From Pseudomonas sp. GV085 (GTDB taxonomy: Bacteria > Pseudomonadota > Gammaproteobacteria > Pseudomonadales > Pseudomonadaceae), in NCBI RefSeq assembly GCF_003050925.1, contig NZ_QAOV01000010.1, positions 1-64,000 on the forward strand: a DNA stretch of 64,000 nucleotides, read 5' to 3'. Both the position numbers and the translations under genes were made by a program. The notes under the pieces are model-generated. The model made no database searches and was not told the DNA's origin. It saw only the letters and a program-made list of their open reading frames with translations. Positions 1 through 15,807 of this stretch are shown here, piece after piece (the stretch's first letter is position 1; every line of letters begins with the position of its first letter).

Positions 1-78
1 ACGACGTTGATAGGTTGGGTGTGTAAGCGCTGTGAGGCGTTGAGCTAACCAATACTAATTGCCCGTGAGGCTTGACCA
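1..78 (+). rRNA. rrl: 23S rRNA, 3' end (partial)
   Basis: The first bases are the 3' terminus of a 23S rRNA gene. The stretch around 44-77 (GAGCTAACCAATACTAATTG, then CCCGTGAGGCTTGACC) is the conserved 3' end of Pseudomonas 23S rRNA. The rest of the gene lies before the window. The exact end is estimated to within a few bases. The spacer at 79-242 carries no gene and is an ordinary 23S-5S spacer. Confidence 0.93.
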
Positions 79-242
79 TATAACACCCAAGCAATTTGAT
101 GCTCCTAGCTGAAAAGGCGAAAGAGACCAGATTGCGGTGTGTGAAGACGCAATGAACCGAAAGTTCGACGCTCACAAAACACCGAAAGCTGTCACATACC
201 CAATTTGCTGAAACGTTGAAAAACGCTTCAGTACCCGAATTT

Positions 243-358
243 CTTGACGACCATAGAGCATTGGAACCACCTGATCCCATCCCGAACTCAGCAGTGAAAC
301 GATGCATCGCCGATGGTAGTGTGGGGTTTCCCCATGTGAGAGTAGGTCATCGTCAAGA
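243..358 (+). rRNA. rrf: 5S rRNA
   Basis: The sequence matches 5S rRNA: the ends CTTGACGA and TCGTCAAG pair as helix I, and the internal segments GAACCACCTGATCCCATCCC and CCGATGGTAGTGTGGGGTTT are typical gammaproteobacterial 5S. Length is about 116 nt. It closes an rRNA operon whose 23S end lies at the window start and whose terminator follows directly. Confidence 0.95.
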
Positions 359-367
359 TTAAATTCC

Positions 368-408
368 AAAACCCCTATCTGCGCACGCAGGTAGGGGTTT
401 TGTTTTTG
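368..408 (+). terminator. Terminator of the rRNA operon
   Basis: Inverted repeat AAAACCCCTATCTGCG / CGCAGGTAGGGGTTTT (one G-U type mismatch) followed by a T-rich run. It lies 10 bases after the 5S gene and ends the rrn transcript. Confidence 0.88.
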
Positions 409-495
409 TCCGCAGAAAAGTCACGGCTACTGGATTTCTATGCAATAGCTCGGTGCGTGGCTATCATGCGGGCCTCATTGTGAGGCGAGACCTGC

Positions 496-1455
496 ATGCT
501 GACGTTGTTAAAGCTTCTTAAAGATGGCCGATTCCATTCGGGGCAAGCATTGGGTGCTGCCCTGGGCATCAGCCGTAGTGCTGTGTGGAAGCAGCTTCAG
601 CATTTGGAAGCTGAGCTGGGTTTGTCTATTCATAAGGTTCGTGGGCGCGGCTATCAATTGTCCGCGCCATTGGCGCTGCTCGATCCTGCCGAGATAAGCG
701 CTCAGGCGCACTCTTGCGCCTGGCCCGTCCAGGTTTACGACTCAATCGACTCCACTAATGCCGAAGCGCTGCGCGCCATTGAGCGTGGGCAAGCGGCGCC
801 CTTTGTGGTGCTTTCGGAGCGGCAGACAGCCGGACGCGGGCGACGTGGTCGCAAGTGGGTCAGTCCATTCGCAGAAAACGTCTATTACAGCCTGGTGCTA
901 CGTATTGATGGTGGGATGCGTCAGCTGGAGGGCTTGAGTCTTGTCGTTGGACTCGCTGTCTTGCAGGCGTTGCGCGAGCTCGGTATTGCATCCGCTGGAT
1001 TGAAATGGCCTAACGATGTTCTTGTAGGCCAGAAAAAAATCGCGGGAATACTGCTCGAGTTGGTTGGTGATCCTGCTGATGTGTGCCACGTGGTTCTGGG
1101 GGTGGGAATCAATGTGAACATGCAGTCCGCTGATGAGGTGGACCAGCAATGGACATCCATGCGGCTCGAGTCAGGTAAATTGTTTGACCGCAACCAATTG
1201 GTTGCGATGCTGGGGGAGATGCTGCAGCGATACCTGGCTCGTCACCAGTCGGGTGGATTTTTGGCCATCCAGTCAGAGTGGGAGCAGAATCACCTGTGGC
1301 AAGGGCGAAACGTGTCGTTGATTGCAGGTGTTAATAAAGTTGATGGTGAGGTGCTTGGTATTGATGGCCAGGGCGCCTTGCGCCTGAAGGTGGATGGTGT
1401 GGAGAAAGTCTTCAGTGGTGGTGAATTGAGCCTGAGGTTGCGTGATGATTCTTGA
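496..1455 (+). CDS. birA: Bifunctional biotin-[acetyl-CoA carboxylase] ligase / biotin operon repressor BirA
   Basis: BirA activates biotin to biotinyl-5'-AMP and transfers it to the BCCP subunit of acetyl-CoA carboxylase. The holoenzyme also represses biotin synthesis genes. The 319-residue protein has an N-terminal winged helix-turn-helix (about residues 13-55, core GISRSAVWKQL). The catalytic domain carries the biotinyl-AMP loop GRGRRGRKW (113-121) and the downstream KWPNDV and KKIAGILLE segments. A C-terminal SH3-like domain follows. Length agrees with the E. coli protein (321), and the HTH makes it the regulatory (class II) type. The last 11 bases overlap coaX, so the two are translated together, as in other pseudomonads. 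The ATG at 496 is preceded by a weak GAGGCGAG ribosome site. Confidence 0.95.
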   Translation: MLTLLKLLKDGRFHSGQALGAALGISRSAVWKQLQHLEAELGLSIHKVRGRGYQLSAPLALLDPAEISAQAHSCAWPVQVYDSIDSTNAEALRAIERGQAAPFVVLSERQTAGRGRRGRKWVSPFAENVYYSLVLRIDGGMRQLEGLSLVVGLAVLQALRELGIASAGLKWPNDVLVGQKKIAGILLELVGDPADVCHVVLGVGINVNMQSADEVDQQWTSMRLESGKLFDRNQLVAMLGEMLQRYLARHQSGGFLAIQSEWEQNHLWQGRNVSLIAGVNKVDGEVLGIDGQGALRLKVDGVEKVFSGGELSLRLRDDS

Positions 1456-2194
1456 GCTCGATTGTGGGAATAGTTTCATCAAGTGGCGCGTGCTTGCCGA
1501 TAATGCCGGACAGGTGCTTGGTGAGGGGGTCGTCGATTCCAATCTCGCATTGCTTGAGGGGTTGGGGGGGCTCAAGGGGCTTGCCCTTACGTTTTGCCGG
1601 CTGGTGAGCGTCAGGACCGCGGAGGAGACCGCTGCGCTGACGTCTTTGCTGAGGGATGCCTTCGATGTGCCAGTTGTGTGCGCGTCGCCCGCGCGCGAAA
1701 TGTCTGGCGTGCGCAATGGGTATGAGGAGTTTGAGCGGCTGGGTCTGGATCGGTGGCTGGCAATGCTTGGAGGCTTTCATCTGGCTTCGGGTGCGTGCCT
1801 GGTGCTCGACTTCGGTACGGCCGTGACCGCTGATTTTATCGCTGCGGATGGAGAGCACCTGGGTGGTTTCATCTGTCCGGGGATGCCGTTGATGCGCAAC
1901 CAATTGCGCACCCACACTCGCAAGATTCGTTATGGGGACCTGGCGGCTGAGCGGGCTCTGGAGAATCTTGTTCCAGGTCGCGCGACTGTTGAGGCTGTAG
2001 AGCGTGGCTGTTTGTTGATGTTGCGCGGCTTCGTATTGACTCAGCTCGAGTTGGCGCGCACCTACTGGGGTGAGGACTTTGTCGTGTTTCTCACCGGGGG
2101 AGATGCGAGCCTGGTTGCTGAGGTCGTGCCTCAGGCCAGGGTTGTTCCGGACTTGGTGTTTGTCGGATTGGCCATGGCCTGTCCCTTGTCCTGA
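1445..2194 (+). CDS. coaX: Type III pantothenate kinase CoaX
   Basis: CoaX phosphorylates pantothenate, the first step of coenzyme A synthesis. It belongs to the ASKHA fold and, unlike CoaA, is not feedback-inhibited by CoA. The N-terminus MILELDCGNSFIKWR is the phosphate-1 loop with the catalytic Asp. The segment VLDFGTAVTADFI near the middle is the second nucleotide-binding loop, and GGFICPGMPLMR the pantothenate site. I chose the second of two adjacent ATGs (1442 and 1445) because the family starts MILELDCGNS. The gene overlaps the end of birA and is followed 7 bases later by the SPOR gene, so the three form one operon. Length is 249 residues. Confidence 0.93.
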   Translation: MILELDCGNSFIKWRVLADNAGQVLGEGVVDSNLALLEGLGGLKGLALTFCRLVSVRTAEETAALTSLLRDAFDVPVVCASPAREMSGVRNGYEEFERLGLDRWLAMLGGFHLASGACLVLDFGTAVTADFIAADGEHLGGFICPGMPLMRNQLRTHTRKIRYGDLAAERALENLVPGRATVEAVERGCLLMLRGFVLTQLELARTYWGEDFVVFLTGGDASLVAEVVPQARVVPDLVFVGLAMACPLS

Positions 2195-2201
2195 GGTTTT
2201 T

Positions 2202-2642
2202 ATGCGTTGGTTGTTTCTGCTGCTGCTTGTCCTCAATGGCTTCTACTACATCTGGCATCAACAAGAGGCTCCTCTGCGCGCGAAGGATGTCACGCCTTTG
2301 AGTCTGTATCGCGGGTCTCAACAAGATATCCGCTTGCTGAGCGAAGCGAGTGACGTCTCCAAAGACAAGGCTAAGGCTGTCTCGACAGACAATGGCTGCC
2401 TTTATCTGGGGGGCTATACGCGCCAGGAGGCCGCGCAGGCGGTTGAGCGGCGCTTGAGCGGGATGGAAGTCAAGTATCAGTCCCTGCCGAAAGCTGCGCC
2501 TGAGGGTGCAGGGTATTGGGTGCGTATCGCGCCGGAAAGCCGGCGTTGGCTGGACGATTTGCAGCTGCTAAACCTTTCTAAAGAATTCAATGAGTTAAAA
2601 CATAAAATAATGCCGTGCGAGGGGGTTGCACCCACCGAATAG
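2202..2642 (+). CDS. Membrane-anchored SPOR-domain protein
   Basis: A 146-residue protein with one N-terminal membrane segment or anchor (residues 2-17, RWLFLLLLVLNGFYYI), a polar linker, and a C-terminal region (about 65-140) that resembles a SPOR peptidoglycan-binding domain (CLYLGGYTRQEAAQAVERRL, then GYWVRIAP). SPOR domains bind denuded glycan strands at division sites, so the protein probably faces the periplasm. The start at 2202 gives the hydrophobic N-terminus; an upstream in-frame ATG would run through coaX and is rejected. It is the third gene of the birA-coaX operon, an arrangement kept across Pseudomonas. Its precise role is not known to me. Confidence 0.85.
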   Translation: MRWLFLLLLVLNGFYYIWHQQEAPLRAKDVTPLSLYRGSQQDIRLLSEASDVSKDKAKAVSTDNGCLYLGGYTRQEAAQAVERRLSGMEVKYQSLPKAAPEGAGYWVRIAPESRRWLDDLQLLNLSKEFNELKHKIMPCEGVAPTE

Positions 2643-2744
2643 TTTGCATAGAATGGCGCCCGCTCCACAGCGAACACCGGAAACGGTTAACGGTGTGAAG
2701 CGAGGTCAACGCAGCTAAGCTCAGGTTTTTAATGAGAAAAATGC

Positions 2745-2772
2745 TTGACAGAAGGCTGGCATGATGTAGAAT
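2745..2772 (+). promoter_or_regulatory. Sigma-70 promoter of the tRNA-Tyr-Gly-Thr operon
   Basis: TTGACA (2745-2750), 16-base spacer, TAGAAT (2767-2772), followed by a GC-rich discriminator (GCCGGCTCGC), a form common in stringently controlled stable-RNA promoters. The tRNA-Tyr gene begins 13 bases after the -10 box. Confidence 0.82.
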
Positions 2773-2785
2773 GCCGGCTCGCTTA

Positions 2786-2870
<85 letters not shown>

Positions 2871-2894
2871 TTTTTAGCGAGAGCTGTAAGCCTC

Positions 2895-2968
<74 letters not shown>

Positions 2969-2994
2969 AGTTTACGGGTTTTGCACAGTGTTAC

Positions 2995-3070
2995 GCTCTT
3001 GTAGCTCAGTTGGTAGAGCACACCCTTGGTAAGGGTGAGGTCAGCGGTTCAAATCCGCTCAAGAGCTCCA
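2995..3070 (+). tRNA. tRNA-Thr (GGT)
   Basis: A 76-nt tRNA with acceptor GCTCTTG / CAAGAGC, anticodon GGT at 3028-3030, and an encoded CCA end. In other pseudomonads this tRNA is followed by a tuf gene. Here a terminator and a 174-base gap follow instead. Confidence 0.97.
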
Positions 3071-3076
3071 TATAAC

Positions 3077-3107
3077 AAGGCAGATATGAAAATATCTGCC
3101 TTTGTTT
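3077..3107 (+). terminator. Terminator of the tRNA operon
   Basis: AGGCAGATAT-GAAA-ATATCTGCCT, a perfect 10-bp stem with a GAAA loop, followed by TTGTTTT. It starts 8 bases after tRNA-Thr and ends the tRNA transcript where tuf would otherwise be. Confidence 0.9.
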
Positions 3108-3195
3108 TAGGTGGTAGTGGTTGCGCCTGATTGTGTTTCTGAAGGTTGCCGGTGTCATGGATGTCGGTGTTGCAACCAGGATTGCCTGGTAAGTG

Positions 3196-3224
3196 TTGTA
3201 AAGTCTTTTTCGGGTCGGCATAAT
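3196..3224 (+). promoter_or_regulatory. Candidate promoter for tRNA-Trp-secE-nusG
   Basis: TTGTAA (3196-3201), 17-base spacer, CATAAT (3219-3224), 20 bases before tRNA-Trp. It is the only reasonable sigma-70 candidate between the terminator at 3107 and tRNA-Trp. Inferred from sequence only. Confidence 0.55.
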
Positions 3225-3244
3225 GGTCGGCCTGATTTTGTTTT

Positions 3245-3320
3245 AGGTCAGTAGCTCAATTGGCAGAGCGACGGTCTCCAAAACCGTAGGTTGGGGGTTC
3301 GATTCCCTCCTGACCTGCCA
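3245..3320 (+). tRNA. tRNA-Trp (CCA)
   Basis: A 76-nt tRNA with acceptor AGGTCAG / CTGACCT, anticodon CCA at 3278-3280, T arm GGGTTCGATTCCC and encoded CCA. It leads the secE-nusG transcript with a 45-base gap, as in other pseudomonads. Confidence 0.97.
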
Positions 3321-3365
3321 GATTCACTCGGTGTGTCTGGCTTTCTTTTCACAGGATCTTCATAG

Positions 3366-3734
3366 ATGACTCCTAAAGCTGAAGCTCAAGGCTCTCGTTT
3401 CGACCTCCTCAAGTGGCTTGTAGTAGTCGCTCTGGTGGTTGTTGGCGTTGTTGGCAATCAGTACTTTTCTGCTTCGCCGATCCTGTACCGCGTACTCGCA
3501 TTGCTTGCTATTGCTGCTGTAGCTGCCTTTGTAGGCCTGCAGACAGTCAAGGGCAAGTCTTTCTTTGTACTGGTTAAGGAAGCGCGCACCGAGATTCGTA
3601 AAGTCGTTTGGCCAACTCGCCAAGAAACCACGCAGACCACGTTGATCGTTGTGGCTGTTGTCCTGGTTATGGCGTTGCTGTTGTGGGGGCTTGACTCCCT
3701 GCTCGGCTGGCTTGTTTCCTTGATCGTCGGCTAA
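3366..3734 (+). CDS. secE: Preprotein translocase subunit SecE
   Basis: SecE clamps SecY in the SecYEG inner-membrane channel. The 122-residue protein has three predicted membrane segments: about 15-32, 40-60 and 93-120. This is the three-helix E. coli form rather than the single-helix Gram-positive form. The conserved SecE core lies between segments two and three (KEARTEIRKVVWPTRQET), followed by the last helix that contacts SecY. The nusG start is 9 bases downstream, giving the secE-nusG pair that is nearly universal in bacteria. Confidence 0.96.
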   Translation: MTPKAEAQGSRFDLLKWLVVVALVVVGVVGNQYFSASPILYRVLALLAIAAVAAFVGLQTVKGKSFFVLVKEARTEIRKVVWPTRQETTQTTLIVVAVVLVMALLLWGLDSLLGWLVSLIVG

Positions 3735-3743
3735 GGGTGTCCC

Positions 3744-4277
3744 GTGGCTAAGCGTTGGTATGTTGTGCATGCTTACTCCGGTTACGAGAAGCATGTAATG
3801 CGCTCGCTGGTCGAGCGCGTAAAGCTGGCCGGTATGGAAGATGGCTTCGGCGAGATTCTGGTTCCCACTGAAGAAGTGGTTGAAATGCGCAATGGCCAGA
3901 AGCGCAAAAGCGAACGCAAATTCTTTCCTGGCTATGTGCTGGTGCAGATGGATATGAACGAGGGTACTTGGCACTTGGTCAAGGATACTCCTCGGGTGAT
4001 GGGTTTCATTGGCGGTACTGCCGATAAGCCTGCGCCAATCACCGATAAAGAAGCAGAAGCGATTCTGCGCCGCGTTGCCGATGGCAGCGACAAGCCGAAG
4101 CCGAAGACGTTGTTCGAGCCGGGCGAGTCGGTGCGTGTCAATGACGGCCCGTTTGCGGACTTTACTGGTGTTGTTGAAGAAGTTAACTACGAAAAGAGCC
4201 GGATCCAGGTCGCAGTGCTCATTTTCGGTCGCTCTACTCCGGTGGAGCTCGAGTTCAGCCAGGTCGAAAAGGTCTAG
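3744..4277 (+). CDS. nusG: Transcription termination/antitermination factor NusG
   Basis: NusG binds the RNA polymerase clamp, suppresses pausing, and links polymerase to Rho or to ribosomal protein S10. The 177-residue protein has an N-terminal NGN domain (1 to about 110; WYVVHAYSGYEKHV and the FPGYVLVQ strand) and a C-terminal KOW domain (about 125-177; VRVNDGPFADFTGVVEEV). Translation starts at a GTG at 3744. A strong terminator follows, so the L11 operon probably has its own promoter or depends on read-through. Confidence 0.96.
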   Translation: MAKRWYVVHAYSGYEKHVMRSLVERVKLAGMEDGFGEILVPTEEVVEMRNGQKRKSERKFFPGYVLVQMDMNEGTWHLVKDTPRVMGFIGGTADKPAPITDKEAEAILRRVADGSDKPKPKTLFEPGESVRVNDGPFADFTGVVEEVNYEKSRIQVAVLIFGRSTPVELEFSQVEKV

Positions 4278-4292
4278 TTGAACAAAAATCCC

Positions 4293-4321
4293 AACCCCGC
4301 AGCCCTAGGCTGTGGGGTTTT
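4293..4321 (+). terminator. Terminator after nusG
   Basis: AACCCCGCAGCC-CTA-GGCTGTGGGGTT, a long GC-rich stem followed by a short TTTTGT run. It separates secE-nusG from rplKA. Confidence 0.85.
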
Positions 4322-4352
4322 GTCGTCACTGGGATAAACGCGCAAGTAACCG

Positions 4353-4377
4353 GGGAGCCTTTCGAGGCGTTCGAACC
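4353..4377 (+). promoter_or_regulatory. Candidate L1-binding leader stem-loop of rplKA
   Basis: Just before rplK the leader holds GGG-GA-GCCT-TTCG-AGGC-GTTCGAA-CCC, a short stem capped by a UUCG-type loop with an asymmetric internal loop. In E. coli, L1 represses rplKA by binding such a structure in the L11 leader that mimics its 23S rRNA site. The assignment here rests on position and shape only. Confidence 0.5.
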
Positions 4378-4394
4378 CGTAATTGGAGTGCCTC

Positions 4395-4826
4395 ATGGCC
4401 AAGAAGATTACCGCTTACATCAAGCTGCAAGTGAAAGCCGCTCAGGCTAACCCAAGCCCACCTGTTGGTCCTGCTCTGGGTCAGCACGGCGTGAACATCA
4501 TGGAGTTCTGCAAGGCTTTCAACGCCCGTACTCAGGGTCTTGAGCCAGGTCTGCCGACTCCAGTGATCATCACTGTCTACAGCGACCGTAGCTTCACTTT
4601 CGAAACCAAATCCACCCCTGCTTCGGTTCTGCTGAAGAAGGCGGCCGGTCTGACCAGCGGCTCCGCTCGTCCGAACACCGTTAAGGTTGGCACCGTGACT
4701 CGTGCTCAGCTGGAAGAAATCGCGAAAACCAAAAACGCGGATCTGACTGCAGCTGATATGGAAGCAGCCGTGCGTACTATCGCCGGTTCTGCTCGTAGCA
4801 TGGGCCTTAACGTGGAGGGTGTGTAA
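4395..4826 (+). CDS. rplK: 50S ribosomal protein L11
   Basis: L11 forms the base of the GTPase-associated centre on 23S rRNA and is needed for RelA activation. At 143 residues it has the proline-rich N-terminal domain (QANPSPPVGPALGQHGVNIM, about 20-39) that binds thiostrepton-type drugs and moves with EF-G. The C-terminal RNA-binding domain starts near residue 75 (SVLLKKAAGL). The ATG at 4395 gives the standard MAKKITAYIKLQ start; an upstream TTG is rejected. The stop codon shares one base with the rplA start (TAATG), so L11 and L1 are translationally coupled. Confidence 0.97.
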   Translation: MAKKITAYIKLQVKAAQANPSPPVGPALGQHGVNIMEFCKAFNARTQGLEPGLPTPVIITVYSDRSFTFETKSTPASVLLKKAAGLTSGSARPNTVKVGTVTRAQLEEIAKTKNADLTAADMEAAVRTIAGSARSMGLNVEGV

Positions 4827-5521
4827 TGGCTAAGCTGACCAAGCGTCAAAAGGCTATCGCCGGCAAAATCGAAGCAGGCAAGGCCTACAACTTTGTAGAC
4901 GCTGCTGCCCTGCTGGCCGAGCTGTCGACTGTCAAGTTCAGCGAGTCGTTCGACGTAGCTGTAAACCTGGGTGTTGACCCGCGTAAATCCGACCAGGTCG
5001 TTCGTAGCGCTACTGTGCTGCCACACGGCACTGGCAAGACCGTTCGCGTTGCTGTGTTCACCCAGGGTCCAGCTGCTGAAGCCGCTCTGGCTGCCGGCGC
5101 TGACCGCGTAGGCATGGACGACCTGGCTGCCGAAATGAAAGGCGGCGACCTGAACTATGACGTAGTGATCGCATCCCCGGATGCAATGCGCGTTGTAGGT
5201 CAGTTGGGTCAGATCCTCGGTCCACGTGGCCTGATGCCTAACCCTAAAGTCGGCACCGTAACTCCAGACGTAGCTACCGCGGTTAAAAACGCCAAGGCTG
5301 GTCAGGTTCGTTATCGCACCGACAAAAACGGCATCATCCACACTTCCGTTGGCAAGATCGGCTTCGACGCCGTCAAGCTGAAGGAAAACGTTGAAGCCCT
5401 GATCGCTGATCTGAAGCGTATCAAGCCAGCTTCCTCGAAAGGCATTTACGTCAAGCGCGTTACCCTGAGCACCACTATGGGCCCAGGTCTGGTCATCGAC
5501 CAAAGCTCGCTCGACGCGTAA
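4826..5521 (+). CDS. rplA: 50S ribosomal protein L1
   Basis: L1 forms the mobile stalk that helps release E-site tRNA. In E. coli it also represses its own operon by binding the rplK leader. The 231-residue protein has the two-domain layout with the signature GPRGLMPNPKVGTV (about 132-145) in domain II. Its start codon overlaps the rplK stop by one base. A 198-base leader with an inverted repeat separates it from rplJ. Confidence 0.97.
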   Translation: MAKLTKRQKAIAGKIEAGKAYNFVDAAALLAELSTVKFSESFDVAVNLGVDPRKSDQVVRSATVLPHGTGKTVRVAVFTQGPAAEAALAAGADRVGMDDLAAEMKGGDLNYDVVIASPDAMRVVGQLGQILGPRGLMPNPKVGTVTPDVATAVKNAKAGQVRYRTDKNGIIHTSVGKIGFDAVKLKENVEALIADLKRIKPASSKGIYVKRVTLSTTMGPGLVIDQSSLDA

Positions 5522-5719
5522 GACACAGATTGGCGCAAGTAATTGCGCCAATTGAAAAATTGGGGTCCCTGCCTGGCGGGGGCTATCCAAGACCGTAGGC
5601 GACGCAAGTCTTAAACCACAAGCCTACGCAGATGGTGCTCCCGGTTCCTTACCGAATCAGACACCAAAACGACATCCGGTTTCGACCAGATGAAACGGTA
5701 ACAAGCAGGAGTTAAACCC
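5522..5719 (+). promoter_or_regulatory. Leader of rplJL (L10 control region)
   Basis: This 198-base gap begins with ATTGGCGCAA-GT-AATTGCGCCAAT (about 5529-5551), a strong hairpin with no clean T-run. It ends with GCAGGAG before the rplJ GTG. In enterobacteria the equivalent leader binds the L10-(L12)4 complex for autogenous control and holds an internal promoter. I see a conserved position and a structured start, but cannot place the L10 site exactly. Confidence 0.5.
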
Positions 5720-6220
5720 GTGGCAATTAAACTCGAAGACAAGAAGGCCATCGTCGCTGAAGTCAACGAGGCTGCCAAAGTCGCTCTGTCCGCTGTCGTG
5801 GCTGATGCCCGTGGCGTAACAGTAGGCGCGATGACCGGACTCCGTAAAGAGGCTCGTGAAGCTGGCGTTTACGTACGTGTTGTACGTAACACCCTGCTCA
5901 AGCGCGCTGTTGCCGACACTGAATTCAGTGTCCTCAACGACGTGTTCACTGGCCCTACCCTGATTGCGTTCTCCAAAGAACATCCAGGCGCTGCTGCCCG
6001 GATCTTCAAGGAATTCGCAAAGGGTCAGGACAAGTTCGAGATCAAGGCAGCTGCGTTCGAGGGCAAGTTCCTCGCAGCTAACCAAATCGACGTACTGGCA
6101 ACTCTGCCGACCCGTGACGAAGCAATTTCTCAGCTGATGAGCGTGATTCAAGGCGCTACCAGCAAATTGGCTCGTACTCTGGCGGCAATTCGCGACCAGA
6201 AAGAAGCTGCTGCAGCCTAA
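5720..6220 (+). CDS. rplJ: 50S ribosomal protein L10
   Basis: L10 anchors L7/L12 dimers to the ribosome and forms the stalk base with L11. The 166-residue protein has the N-terminal rRNA-binding domain (AIKLEDKKAIVAEVNEAAK start; YVRVVRNTLLKRAV near residues 51-64) and a C-terminal helix that binds L7/L12 dimers. The start is GTG at 5720 with GCAGGAG 9 bases upstream. rplL follows after 75 bases. Confidence 0.97.
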   Translation: MAIKLEDKKAIVAEVNEAAKVALSAVVADARGVTVGAMTGLRKEAREAGVYVRVVRNTLLKRAVADTEFSVLNDVFTGPTLIAFSKEHPGAAARIFKEFAKGQDKFEIKAAAFEGKFLAANQIDVLATLPTRDEAISQLMSVIQGATSKLARTLAAIRDQKEAAAA

Positions 6221-6295
6221 GGCTCGTCAACTTCTCGCGTTTTTTGTTTTTTTCGATGGTCGCGTAGGCCGTCCCCAATATCAGGAATTAGATTC

Positions 6296-6661
6296 ATGTC
6301 TATCTCTCAGAACGATATCCTTGAAGCAGTTGGCAACATGTCCGTAATGGAAGTTGTTGAGCTGATCAAAGCTTTCGAAGAAAAATTCGGTGTTACCGCT
6401 GCTGCTGCTTCGGCTGGTCCAGCTGCTGCTGCCGCTGTTGTTGAAGAGCAAACTGAATTCAACGTCATGCTGCTGGAAGCTGGCGAGAAGAAAGTTAACG
6501 TGATCAAGGCAGTACGTGAACTGACCGGTCTGGGCCTGAAAGAAGCCAAGGCTGTAGTTGACGGCGCTCCTGCCATGGTTCTGGAAGCAGTGACCAAAGA
6601 TGCAGGCGACAAAGCCAAAGCAACTCTGGAAGAAGCAGGCGCTAAAGTCGAGCTGAAGTAA
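6296..6661 (+). CDS. rplL: 50S ribosomal protein L7/L12
   Basis: L7/L12 forms the flexible stalk that recruits translational GTPases. At 121 residues it matches the E. coli length. It has an N-terminal dimerisation domain (1 to about 33), an Ala-rich hinge (AAAASAGPAAAAAVVEE, about 36-52), and a C-terminal factor-binding domain (VRELTGLGLKEAKAVVDGAP). Extra stalk copies relative to other ribosomal proteins need stronger expression. The attenuator after this gene is the usual way transcription into rpoBC is lowered. Confidence 0.97.
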   Translation: MSISQNDILEAVGNMSVMEVVELIKAFEEKFGVTAAAASAGPAAAAAVVEEQTEFNVMLLEAGEKKVNVIKAVRELTGLGLKEAKAVVDGAPAMVLEAVTKDAGDKAKATLEEAGAKVELK

Positions 6662-6705
6662 GCATCGACTTTGCGTCTCCAGCCCGAGCGTTAAGCGACA
6701 GGCTG

Positions 6706-6738
6706 ATGGCTGGTGGCTCTTGCCACCGGCCTTTTTCC
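6706..6738 (+). terminator. Attenuator between rplL and rpoB
   Basis: GGCTGGTGGC-TCTT-GCCACCGGCC followed by TTTTTCC. It lies in the 220-base gap before rpoB. A partial terminator here is well known in E. coli and reduces rpoBC transcription relative to rplJL. The rest of the gap (6739-6881) shows no gene. Confidence 0.8.
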
Positions 6739-6881
6739 GTTACTGGCAGCCGACTCGGTCGGTGCCGATAACGTGCTGTAACCACCCGATGCGGTGGCGC
6801 AAACCATGGGGTTTGCACGATTTTCTGGCTGCTCCCGTCGGGAGGGGCCAAACAAGCAGGTGACCAAGCTGGGGAACGCTG

Positions 6882-10955
<4,074 letters not shown>

Positions 10956-11019
10956 CACGTGACGCGAATCGAGAGCGGGGCTGTTTTGCCCGCTCTCTGC
11001 TCCGCCAGGAGGAAAGGCC

Positions 11020-15219
<4,200 letters not shown>

Positions 15220-15315
15220 GTTCTGCGGTAAATGAGTGTGAGGCCCTGGTCGCTCCGTTCATCGAATCGAGACAATTTGTCGAGATTGGATGAGCGGGGA
15301 GGGCGGGGCCTTGCC

Positions 15316-15344
15316 TTGACTGGGGACAAGATCCTCTTTAGACT
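15316..15344 (+). promoter_or_regulatory. Candidate promoter of the str operon
   Basis: TTGACT (15316-15321), 17-base spacer, TAGACT (15339-15344). This would start transcription near 15351, just before the hairpin at 15361, and feed rpsL-rpsG-fusA-tuf. Confidence 0.65.
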
Positions 15345-15360
15345 CTTGTACCCCTAAATT

Positions 15361-15393
15361 TGGCGGGAACTCGTTCCTGCCATTTTGCTTTTC
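15361..15393 (+). terminator. Hairpin with U-rich tail in the rpsL leader
   Basis: TGGCGGGAAC-TCGTTCCTGCCA pairs over its full length with one G-U pair and is followed by TTTTGCTTTT. It lies downstream of the candidate str promoter and 42 bases before rpsL. It could therefore be the rpoC terminator or a leader attenuator for the str operon. Confidence 0.65.
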
Positions 15394-15435
15394 TTGCAAG
15401 ACAATAGCGTCGCAAGACAACAGTGGAGCTAGTAG

Positions 15436-15807
15436 ATGGCAACTATCAACCAGCTGGTACGTCAGCCGCGTAAGCGTATCGTCGAGAAATCCGACGTGCC
15501 TGCGCTGCAGAACTGCCCGCAACGCCGTGGCGTGTGCACCCGTGTGTACACCACCACGCCGAAAAAACCTAACTCGGCACTGCGTAAAGTATGCCGTGTG
15601 CGTCTGACCAACGGTTTCGAGGTTTCCTCGTACATCGGCGGTGAAGGCCACAACCTGCAAGAACACAGCGTGGTACTGATCCGCGGCGGTCGTGTAAAAG
15701 ACTTGCCAGGTGTTCGTTACCACACCGTTCGCGGTTCGTTGGATACTTCCGGTGTTAAAGGTCGTAACCAGGGTCGTTCGAAGTACGGTACCAAGCGTCC
15801 GAAGTAA
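15436..15807 (+). CDS. rpsL: 30S ribosomal protein S12
   Basis: S12 lies at the decoding centre and controls accuracy. The 123-residue protein has the conserved [11 protein letters not shown] loop (41-51) and the [10 protein letters not shown] segment (87-96). Lys43 and Lys88, where streptomycin-resistance mutations occur, are both wild type. A 108-base gap precedes rpsG; in E. coli the equivalent gap holds the S7 translational control site. Confidence 0.97.
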
